Shown: in pieces, positions 1 through 4,689 of the stretch
Position numbering within the stretch: position 1 is the stretch's first letter
Layout: each line of letters opens with the position of its first letter
The notes under the pieces: generated by a model
The model's database searches: none
Seen by the model: only the letters and a program-made list of their open reading frames with translations
What the model was told of the DNA's origin: nothing
Assembly: GCA_946415695.1 (NCBI GenBank)
Contig: CAMKTM010000123.1
Span: 1 to 7,052 of the forward strand
DNA: 7,052 nucleotides
DNA from: an uncultured Prevotellaceae bacterium
GTDB taxonomy: Bacteria; Bacteroidota; Bacteroidia; Bacteroidales; Bacteroidaceae
Reading direction: 5' to 3'
Position numbers and translations under genes: made by a program

Positions 1-63
1 TCTTTGTGTTTGATTGTCCTTTGGCTTTTCATCGCTCCGCCTGCGCCTGAGGCTTTAGCCGAA

Positions 64-203
64 GAACCAAAGGTCGACGGCCGAAGGGAAAGTCAAAGGC
101 CAGAAAGCAGTCAGCCCAGGGCGCTGCCCTGGGCTGACTGCTTTCTGCCCCTCCGGGGCGTTAACTTCGTTGACCTTCGGTTGACTTCGTCGACCTTCGG
201 TTC
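64..203. repeat. Nested inverted-repeat element with a perfect 22-bp hairpin
   Basis: The core is a perfect hairpin: a 22-nt left arm at 101-122, a 3-nt loop at 123-125 and a 22-nt right arm at 126-147. It abuts a second hairpin, GCCCC-TCC-GGGGC, at 147-159. An outer pair of arms also matches in inverse orientation: 64-79 against 188-203, 15 of 16 positions. Inside the right flank is a tandem pair of 20-bp units (161-180 and 181-200) built on CTTCG-T/C-GACCTTCGG. No T-run follows the stem on either strand, so a simple intrinsic terminator is unlikely. The architecture resembles a palindromic mobile repeat (REP or MITE class), but I see no known family signature and no flanking target duplication. 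Confidence 0.7.
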
Positions 204-273
204 CAAGCCCCTGCCAATCACATTTTGTTCTAAATGCCGATGATTAGGAGGGTGCAGGAGATGATGAAACATT

Positions 274-310
274 TTCCCCGGACACCAATAAAATTCCCCG
301 GACACCAATA
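274..310. repeat. 17-bp direct repeat doublet, possible IS-end remnant
   Basis: TTCCCCGGACACCAATA occurs at 274-290 and again at 294-310, a 20-bp period with 3 bp between copies. On the minus strand it reads TATTGGTGTCCGGGGAA twice. Short tandem transposase-binding repeats close to an element end are known in the IS21 family and similar elements, so this could be the relic of an insertion-sequence end. No transposase gene lies in the window, so this remains an inference. Confidence 0.55.
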
Positions 311-339
311 TATTTTGGCAACTTAATTTCGCCTGGCTT

Positions 340-906
340 TCAGAGAATCGACTGGTCGATGTAATCCACGAGCGGGCGTTCCGTGAGAGCTTCCTCGAGC
401 TTTTGGAGCGCTTGGAGGTGGATGGCAGAGGCTCTGGACCTGCTGACGCCGAGCGATGCAGCGATTTCCGTGAGGTTCTGGCGCTCGGTGTCGAGGCCGT
501 AGAACAGCGTTATGACTTGCTGTTCCTCCTGTCTGAGGCATTGCAGGGAGTCGTCGATGCGTTGCCGCTGCCCCATGCGAAGCAAATCCTCGTCGTCCGC
601 CTCCTCGTGGAATGTATCGTCCTGCACGTCGCCTGCCGTCTGCCTGCGACGGATTGCCATGTACATCATCTTACGGCACCAGTGCCGGGCGTAAGTGGCG
701 AAGTTGCAATCGGCCGTTTCGTCGTATCGCAACGCGGCTTCGCACAGGCCGAGGAATCCTTCCTGCCGAAGGTCTTCCAAGCTTACCCCACAGTCTTTCA
801 GTCGCCAGGCCATCGCGTAGGCCAACGGCATGTGGCTGATGACGAGCAGTCGGCCGTCGTCCGTGAGCTCTGTCATCGTCTCTTTGCTAATAATGTCTTG
901 TCTCAT
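340..906 (-). CDS. Sigma-70 family RNA polymerase sigma factor (regions 2 and 4 only)
   Basis: This 188-residue protein should direct RNA polymerase core to a specific promoter set. Region 2 spans roughly residues 22-88 and carries the classic helix around LEDLRQEGFLGLCEAALRYD followed by FATYARHWCRKMM, which corresponds to the -10 recognition segment. Region 4 spans about residues 120-175, with VITLFYGLD and the helix-turn-helix LTEIAASLGVSRSRASAIH that contacts the -35 region. A short acidic linker (about residues 92-110, including EEADDEDLL) joins them; regions 1 and 3 are absent. The ATG at 906 is preceded by an A-rich stretch (AAGAAAGAAA), normal for this phylum; a second Met at residue 11 is an alternative start. 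It sits downstream of the U32 gene on the same strand but has its own promoter-like site at 973-980. I see no anti-sigma factor gene beside it, so the signal it answers to is unknown. The family call is secure; the regulon is not inferable. Confidence 0.9.
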   Translation of the reverse strand: MRQDIISKETMTELTDDGRLLVISHMPLAYAMAWRLKDCGVSLEDLRQEGFLGLCEAALRYDETADCNFATYARHWCRKMMYMAIRRRQTAGDVQDDTFHEEADDEDLLRMGQRQRIDDSLQCLRQEEQQVITLFYGLDTERQNLTEIAASLGVSRSRASAIHLQALQKLEEALTERPLVDYIDQSIL

Positions 907-937
907 TTTCTTTCTTGATTAAAGTGTTAGGAAATGA

Positions 938-951
938 GACAGCCGGCTGTC
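938..951 (-). promoter_or_regulatory. 14-bp perfect palindrome in the sigma-factor leader
   Basis: GACAGCCGGCTGTC is its own reverse complement. It lies about 32 bases upstream of the sigma factor ATG, inside the transcript predicted from the -7 element at 973-980. As DNA it could be an operator; as RNA it can fold as a 5-bp stem with a CCGG tetraloop. No binding protein can be assigned. Confidence 0.4.
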
Positions 952-972
952 CTTTGTCAGTGAATTCGCTGG

Positions 973-1004
973 CAAAGGTAAGACAATGTGCCGGACACAG
1001 GAAA
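973..1004 (-). promoter_or_regulatory. Predicted Bacteroidetes-type promoter of the sigma-factor gene
   Basis: On the minus strand, TACCTTTG (973-980) matches the Bacteroidetes -7 consensus TAnnTTTG exactly. Twenty bases further upstream, positions 1001-1004 read TTTC, one mismatch from the -33 TTTG box. The predicted transcript would carry a leader of about 60 bases before the ATG at 906. It separates the sigma gene's expression from the U32 gene, whose own terminator lies upstream at 1101-1148. Confidence 0.5.
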
Positions 1005-1100
1005 GGAATACAAGTTTTGCTTGAGCTTGTACAAATTGCACAAGCCCGGGACAAGAAAAGGGCCACGAAGCGTGCTTTTCCTTGCGGCGATACGTGGGGT

Positions 1101-1148
1101 ATAAAAAATAAGAGCGTGCCTTTATTGCCAACGAGGCACGCTCTTATT
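1101..1148 (-). terminator. Intrinsic terminator built from inverted repeat copies, downstream of the U32 gene
   Basis: Read on the minus strand, AATAAGAGCGTGCC (1148 down to 1135) can pair with GGCACGCTCTTATT (1120 down to 1107), a perfect 14-bp stem with a 14-nt loop. It is followed at once by TTTTAT (1106 to 1101). This hairpin plus T-run begins about 55 bases after the U32 stop codon, the expected place for its terminator. A second upstream copy at 1179-1193 can compete for the same 3' arm with a 15-bp match. Confidence 0.65.
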
Positions 1149-1193
1149 GCCAACGAGGCACGCCTTTATTGCCAACGAGGCACGCTCTTATTT
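1107..1193. repeat. 22-bp-period tandem repeat array, copy 1 (mixed orientation)
   Basis: Three tandem 22-nt units occupy 1122-1143, 1144-1165 and 1166-1187; the second differs only in its last two bases (CT for TC). On the minus strand the unit contains AATAAGAGCG, then TGCC-TCGTT-GGCA, a 4-bp hairpin. The array is preceded by an inverted unit, and the 18-mer ATAAGAGCGTGCCTTTAT at 1108-1125 is identical to the units at the right end of the window (6968-6985 and onward). There are no unique spacers, so it is not a CRISPR array. Confidence 0.9.
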
Positions 1194-1202
1194 GAGAAGG
1201 GG

Positions 1203-2453
1203 TTAAACCGCCTTGATAATGAACAGTTTGTCGTTTCGGCGAATTTTGGTGCCGAGCGGGATGCTGATGTGCCAGCCCTGGCGGGCCACTTGCACAGGGA
1301 GCAAGTCGTAGCGTATCTCGCTGACTGTGGCGCGTAGGGCGCCGGTGGTCGGGCCGGTCACGAGGATCTCGTCGCCCACGTTCAGCTCGCATGCTTCTAT
1401 CTTGAACTCAGCTACTTGCAGCTTCGAGTAGTAGCGCACGGCAAGTCCGCAATACACCTTGCGCTCCGTCGCTTTCGAGCCGTGGCAGTCGTTCCATTCC
1501 ATCATGGTCTTGCCCAGATAGTAGCCGTCCCAGAAGCCTCGGTTGAACACCTTCGCCAGCCGTTCGTCCCATTCGTCGAGTCTTTTCAGGAATGCTTCCT
1601 TGCCTTGGTCGGGATCGGTCAGCGTATCAACCGCCTCGCGGTAGCAGCGCACCACCGTATCGACGTATTCCGGCCCGCGCGCACGTCCTTCAATCTTGAA
1701 CACGCGTACGCCGGCATCCATCATTTTGTCGATGAAACGGATGGTTTTTAAGTCGCGCGGCGACATGATGTACTTGTTCTCGATGTCGAGTTCCGTGCCC
1801 GTCTCCACGTCCTGCACCGTGTAGCGCCGCCGGCAGAGCTGCATGCACTCGCCGCGATTGGCGGAACGTCCCCAGTTGCTCTGGCTCAGATAGCACTTGC
1901 CGCTTATCGCCATGCAGAGCGCTCCGTGGCAGAACATCTCGATGCGGACAGGCTTGCCGCTCGGCCCACAAATGCCATATTTCTCGATGGAATGGGCAAT
2001 TTCTGCCACCTGCTCCATGTTTAGCTCGCGTGCCAGCACCACCACGTCGGCAAACTGGGCGTAGAAACGCAGCGCCTCGATGTTGCTGATGTTCAGCTGC
2101 GTGCTCAGGTGCACTTCCTGCCCTATCTCGCGGCAATAGAGCATCACCGCCACGTCGCTCGCAATGACGGCCGTGATGCCCGCAGCCTTGGCGGCGTCGA
2201 GAATAGTGCGCATCAGATCAAGGTCTTCGCCGTAGATAATCGTGTTGACCGTCAGGTAGCTCTTGATGCCGAAGCGCCGCGTCTCCTCGGCAATGCGCCG
2301 TAGGTCGTCGATGGTGAACGTGCTGGCCGAATGCGCCCGCATGTTCAGGTTCTCGATGCCAAAGTAAATACTGTCGGCCCCCGCACGGATGGCGGCTGCC
2401 AAACACTCCGGAGAACCCACCGGAGCCATGATTTCTATGTCTTGTTTCCTCAT
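1203..2453 (-). CDS. U32 family protein, TrhP/YegQ-like tRNA hydroxylation protein
   Basis: This 416-residue protein belongs to the family historically called peptidase U32. Its characterised members TrhP (YegQ) and RlhA hydroxylate RNA; TrhP acts in making 5-hydroxyuridine at tRNA position 34. The N-terminus (IEIMAPVGSPECLAAAIRAGADSIYFG, quoted here in parts: IEIMAPVG and AGADSIYFG) starts a TIM-barrel-like fold. Residues 172-190, E-x-F-C-H-G-A-L-C...G-K-C-Y-L-S, fit the U32 signature. Cys180, Cys187, Cys203 and Cys207 have the spacing of the family's predicted iron-sulfur ligands. The C-terminal part from about 335 resembles the small beta-barrel domain. I chose the ATG at 2453 because homologues begin just before IEIMAPVG and a promoter element lies at 2462-2469; the longer frame would need a TTG at 2492. 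The neighbouring divergent gene is metK. Protease activity is doubtful, and the exact RNA target is inferred. Confidence 0.9.
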   Translation of the reverse strand: MRKQDIEIMAPVGSPECLAAAIRAGADSIYFGIENLNMRAHSASTFTIDDLRRIAEETRRFGIKSYLTVNTIIYGEDLDLMRTILDAAKAAGITAVIASDVAVMLYCREIGQEVHLSTQLNISNIEALRFYAQFADVVVLARELNMEQVAEIAHSIEKYGICGPSGKPVRIEMFCHGALCMAISGKCYLSQSNWGRSANRGECMQLCRRRYTVQDVETGTELDIENKYIMSPRDLKTIRFIDKMMDAGVRVFKIEGRARGPEYVDTVVRCYREAVDTLTDPDQGKEAFLKRLDEWDERLAKVFNRGFWDGYYLGKTMMEWNDCHGSKATERKVYCGLAVRYYSKLQVAEFKIEACELNVGDEILVTGPTTGALRATVSEIRYDLLPVQVARQGWHISIPLGTKIRRNDKLFIIKAV

Positions 2454-2461
2454 TTCGTCTG

Positions 2462-2493
2462 CAAAGTTACTATTTTTTCTCGCTTTAAGCAAA
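2462..2493 (-). promoter_or_regulatory. Predicted promoter of the U32 gene
   Basis: On the minus strand TAACTTTG (2462-2469) fits the -7 consensus TAnnTTTG, and TTTG (2490-2493) fits the -33 box. The 20-base spacer is the distance expected for Bacteroidetes housekeeping promoters. The -7 element ends only eight bases before the ATG at 2453, so the predicted transcript would have an extremely short leader or none. Confidence 0.7.
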
Positions 2494-2520
2494 ATTATGA
2501 ATTATGAATTATGAATTGTG
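2493..2520. repeat. Four tandem 7-bp units in the divergent promoter region
   Basis: AATTATG is repeated three times (2493-2499, 2500-2506, 2507-2513), followed by a variant AATTGTG (2514-2520) and a partial AATTA. The run begins at the -33 box of the U32 promoter and fills the place where the metK -33 box should be. A pure short repeat of this kind can change copy number by slippage, but no effect can be shown from one sequence. Confidence 0.85.
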
Positions 2521-2532
2521 AATTAATTGTCG

Positions 2533-2540
2533 TACCTTTG
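2533..2540 (+). promoter_or_regulatory. Predicted -7 promoter element of metK
   Basis: TACCTTTG matches TAnnTTTG exactly and is identical to the element proposed for the sigma factor gene. No good TTTG is found 19-21 bases upstream, where the AATTATG repeats lie; TTATG at 2509-2513 is the nearest. The expected start site, a few bases after 2540, would put the SAM-II-like aptamer (2558-2609) almost at the 5' end of a leader of about 230 bases. Confidence 0.6.
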
Positions 2541-2557
2541 CACCCGCAAAAACAACA

Positions 2558-2609
2558 TGTGGATAGATTTGGGCTGCTTGCAACCACAGAAAAAAATGCT
2601 AAAACGAGG
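2558..2609 (+). ncRNA. SAM-II-type (SAM-alpha) riboswitch aptamer upstream of metK
   Basis: SAM-II riboswitches are compact pseudoknots that bind S-adenosylmethionine and repress methionine and SAM genes. The 52-nt segment has a 5-bp P1 (TGTGG 2558-2562 with CCACA 2584-2588). Loop 1 carries GATTT (2566-2570), seven bases, then TTGCA (2578-2582). The 3' tail carries GCTAAA (2598-2603) and ends in CGAGG (2605-2609). By my recollection of the crystallised env87 aptamer, the GAUUU-N7-UUGCA spacing, the GCUAAA and the overall 52-nt length are all the same, including the bases equivalent to ligand contacts U11, U21 and U44. Part of the second helix can form between loop 1 and the tail (GCA 2580-2582 with TGC 2597-2599, with weaker pairs further out). 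Position between a promoter element and metK fits the role. CGAGG overlaps a possible alternative pairing with CCTC at 2624-2627, which may belong to the switch. Tested only by eye. Confidence 0.72.
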
Positions 2610-2694
2610 ATTGCCACGGGAAGCCTCACGCATTTGTGCCCGATTTCTTTCCCCATACATTATTAATTAATAATAAGAATAAGAAACAAAGAAA

Positions 2695-2738
2695 GAAGAA
2701 TTGACAACAATCGCTGCTCCCACGGCATTCAATTCTTC
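2695..2738 (+). promoter_or_regulatory. 10-bp stem-loop in the metK leader
   Basis: GAAGAATTGA (2695-2704) pairs perfectly with TCAATTCTTC (2729-2738) around a 24-nt loop. A pyrimidine-rich stretch (CCTTCTTTCTTTATCC) and an A9 tract follow before the metK ATG. The run after the stem contains C as well as T, so it is at best a weak terminator. It might instead be part of the expression platform of the upstream aptamer or a leader-stabilising structure. Confidence 0.4.
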
Positions 2739-2777
2739 ATCCTTCTTTCTTTATCCTTCATTAAAAAAAAAGAAACT

Positions 2778-4034
2778 ATGGGTTATTTATTTACTTCGGA
2801 GTCTGTCTCCGAAGGCCATCCCGACAAGGTGGCCGACCAAATCAGTGATGCAGTCTTGGATAAGTTGCTCGCCTTCGACCCCGACTCGAAAGTGGCTTGT
2901 GAAACTCTTGTGACAACAGGACAAGTCGTCCTGGCTGGCGAGATAAAGACAAAGGCGTACGTTGACCTGCAACGCATCGCTCGCGAAGTCATCAACCGCA
3001 TCGGCTACACCAAGAGCGAATACATGTTCGAAGGCAATAGCTGCGGCGTGTTCTCCGCCATTCACGAGCAGAGCGCCGACATCAACCGCGGCGTTGACCG
3101 CACGGACCGCACGACGCAGGGCGCCGGCGACCAGGGCATGATGTTCGGTTACGCTACGAACGAAACCGACAACTACATGCCTCTGAGCCTCGACCTCGCT
3201 CACCGCCTTCTCCTGACGCTGGCAGAAATCCGGCGCGAAGGCAAGGTGATGACCTACCTCCGGCCTGATGCTAAAAGCCAAGTCACCATCGAGTACAGCG
3301 ACCAAGGCGTGCCGCAGCGCATCGATACCATCGTCATCTCGACCCAGCACGACGAGTTCGACACGGACGAAGCCATGCAACAGCGCATCGCACGCGACGT
3401 CAAGGAGATCCTCGTGCCACGAATGCTCGAAGGCATACGCTCGGAGCGCATCCGTAACCTCTTCGACGGAAACATCACATACTACGTCAATCCCACCGGA
3501 AAGTTCGTCATCGGCGGACCTCACGGCGATACGGGCCTCACGGGACGCAAGATAATTGTCGATACCTACGGCGGCAAAGGCGCACACGGCGGCGGTGCCT
3601 TCAGCGGCAAAGACCCCTCGAAGGTCGATCGCTCGGCAGCATACGCCGCACGCCACATCGCAAAGAACATGGTGGCAGCCGGCGTGGCAGACGAAATGCT
3701 GGTGCAGCTCAGCTATGCCATCGGTGTGGCGGAACCCGTCAGCATCTTCGTCGATACCTACGGCAAGAGCCACGTCAAGATGTCCGACGGCGAGATTGCC
3801 AAGAAGATTAAAGAACTCTTCCCCCTCACGCCATACGCCATCGAGCAGCGCCTCAAGCTGCGCAATCCTATCTACGAGGAGACCGCTGCCTACGGACACA
3901 TGGGCCGCGAACCGCGCACCGTCACCAAACGCTTCGAATCGCTCTACCAGGAGACGAAGGACGTAACGGTTGAGCTTTTCACTTGGGAGAAGCTTGACTT
4001 TGTGGAGAAGATAAAGGAAGCCTTTGCGCTGTAA
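2778..4034 (+). CDS. metK: S-adenosylmethionine synthase
   Basis: MetK makes S-adenosylmethionine from methionine and ATP in the cytosol, releasing phosphate and pyrophosphate. At 418 residues it is longer than the 384 of the E. coli enzyme, as is usual in Bacteroidetes. Visible signatures are the N-terminal HPDK (14-17), the ATP-site motif GAGDQGMMFGY (115-125), and the phosphate-binding loop GGGAFSGKD (271-279) that follows DTYGGKGAHG. The ATG at 2778 lies just before the conserved LFTSESVSEGHPDK, leaving no room for another start. It is preceded by a long leader containing a predicted promoter (2533-2540) and a SAM-II-like aptamer (2558-2609), so repression by its own product is likely. 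It is the first gene of the plus-strand cluster. A long antisense frame across it reflects codon bias only. The identification is secure. Confidence 0.98.
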   Translation: MGYLFTSESVSEGHPDKVADQISDAVLDKLLAFDPDSKVACETLVTTGQVVLAGEIKTKAYVDLQRIAREVINRIGYTKSEYMFEGNSCGVFSAIHEQSADINRGVDRTDRTTQGAGDQGMMFGYATNETDNYMPLSLDLAHRLLLTLAEIRREGKVMTYLRPDAKSQVTIEYSDQGVPQRIDTIVISTQHDEFDTDEAMQQRIARDVKEILVPRMLEGIRSERIRNLFDGNITYYVNPTGKFVIGGPHGDTGLTGRKIIVDTYGGKGAHGGGAFSGKDPSKVDRSAAYAARHIAKNMVAAGVADEMLVQLSYAIGVAEPVSIFVDTYGKSHVKMSDGEIAKKIKELFPLTPYAIEQRLKLRNPIYEETAAYGHMGREPRTVTKRFESLYQETKDVTVELFTWEKLDFVEKIKEAFAL

Positions 4035-4052
4035 TAAACAGAAGAACTCAGA

Positions 4053-4086
4053 AGCACCCGGAAGCATTCAGAGAACTCCGGGTGTT
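4053..4086 (+). terminator. Intergenic stem-loop between metK and the LOG gene (weak terminator or processing site)
   Basis: CACCCGGA (4055-4062) pairs with TCCGGGTG (4077-4084), an 8-bp GC-rich stem around a 14-nt loop. It extends to 10 bp with a G-U and an A-U pair. It lies about 20 bases after the metK stop. The bases after it (TCAGAAAACCC) contain no T-run, so full termination is unlikely. A partial attenuator that lowers expression of the downstream genes, or a 3'-end stabiliser for metK mRNA, are the alternatives. Confidence 0.4.
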
Positions 4087-4098
4087 CAGAAAACCCAG

Positions 4099-4689
4099 AT
4101 GATGAAAAAAGAGAAAAAGATAGCTGTCTATTGTGCCAGCAGCACGCAGATAGACAATTGCTATTTCAGCGATGCGCGCCGCCTCGGTCAGTTGATGGCC
4201 GAGGCTGGCGTGACGTTGATAAACGGTGCCGGCAACATGGGGCTCATGGCAGAAAGTGCCAACGGATGTCTTGAGAAGGGAGGCAAAGCCATTGGCATCA
4301 TTCCTTCCTTTATGATAAAAGAAGGCTGGTGCCACGACGGGATGACAGAAATCATCGAGACCGCCGATATGCACGAAAGGCAGTCCAAGATGGCTGAACT
4401 AAACGATGCGGGCATCTTCCTTCCCGGCGGCTGCGGTACTTTTGCCGAGCTCATGGAGCTTATCACCTGGAAGCAGCTTGGCCTGTATCTCAATCCTATT
4501 GTCTTGCTTAACACAAACGGCTACTTCGATGCGCTGCTCAACATGATGCGCCAAGCCATTGCGCAGAACTTCATGCGCCCCGTCCATGCCGACATCTGGT
4601 GCGTGGCGCCGACACCCGAGGTGGCTTTGCAGATGGCCCTTGAAACACCGAAGTGGGACACGAGCATCCGCCGCTTTGCCAAGATATGA
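4099..4689 (+). CDS. LOG family protein (putative nucleoside 5'-monophosphate phosphoribohydrolase)
   Basis: This 196-residue protein belongs to the LOG (Lonely Guy) / YgdH-like family with a Rossmann-type fold. Characterised members cleave the N-glycosidic bond of nucleoside monophosphates, releasing base and ribose 5-phosphate; plant members activate cytokinins. The diagnostic motif P-G-G-x-G-T-x-x-E is present as PGGCGTFAELME (109-120). It is preceded by MHERQSKMAELNDAGIFL (91-108), which aligns with the family's MHERKxxM segment, and GAGNMGLM (43-50) corresponds to the usual GGGxxGLM. The start is the ATG at 4099 (an ATG follows at 4102); a TTG at 4024 would overlap metK and add an unconserved tail. 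It follows metK by 64 bases and overlaps the next gene by 4 bp (ATGA), suggesting translational coupling. Whether the substrate is a cytokinin-like nucleotide or AMP/IMP/CMP cannot be told. Confidence 0.93.
   Translation: MMKKEKKIAVYCASSTQIDNCYFSDARRLGQLMAEAGVTLINGAGNMGLMAESANGCLEKGGKAIGIIPSFMIKEGWCHDGMTEIIETADMHERQSKMAELNDAGIFLPGGCGTFAELMELITWKQLGLYLNPIVLLNTNGYFDALLNMMRQAIAQNFMRPVHADIWCVAPTPEVALQMALETPKWDTSIRRFAKI

Larger units (their letters stand above)
1..339. other. Gene-free intergenic stretch with repeats
   Basis: I find no convincing coding sequence here. The open frames on either strand begin with non-ATG codons or run through the hairpin element, and their translations match no family I recognise. 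The region contains a nested inverted-repeat element (about 64-203), a tandem 20-bp repeat (161-200) and a 17-bp direct-repeat doublet (274-310). It lies downstream of the minus-strand sigma factor gene. No hairpin followed by a T-run, as expected for an intrinsic terminator of that gene, is visible between 270 and 339. Confidence 0.6.

Noticed and set aside
196..215. tRNA T-arm-like sequence around GGTTCCAAGCC
   Set aside because: No matching acceptor stem, anticodon arm or D-arm can be found around it.
4..243. Small open frame across the hairpin element, and its counterpart on the minus strand (111-308)
   Set aside because: The plus frame starts at a TTG and the product is encoded largely by palindromic repeat sequence. 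Low-complexity, basic, proline-rich translation without a family suggests a by-product of the repeat.
403..918. Open frame opposite the sigma factor gene
   Set aside because: The minus-strand product has clear sigma regions 2 and 4; the opposite frame shows no motif.
1107..1193. CRISPR array
   Set aside because: The units are adjacent 22-mers with no unique spacers, and no cas gene is in the window.
915..1337. Plus-strand frame through the left repeat array and into the U32 3' end
   Set aside because: It translates the tandem repeats and antisense of U32 and has no recognisable domain.
2454..2492. N-terminal extension of the U32 protein to a TTG at 2492
   Set aside because: The extension would run through the predicted promoter, adds a basic unconserved tail and lacks an ATG. 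The ATG at 2453 fits homologues.
2660..2673. TTATTAATTAATAA palindrome in the metK leader
   Set aside because: It is composed only of A and T in an AT-rich leader, where such symmetry arises easily by chance; no second site supports an operator.
2787..4067. Long antisense open frame covering almost all of metK
   Set aside because: It mirrors the metK reading frame, resembles no family and is a known artefact of biased codon use in highly expressed genes. metK itself is unambiguous.
4024..4098. N-terminal extension of the LOG protein to a TTG at 4024
   Set aside because: It would overlap metK and translate the intergenic hairpin. The ATG pair at 4099/4102 directly precedes the conserved KKIAVYCASS start.
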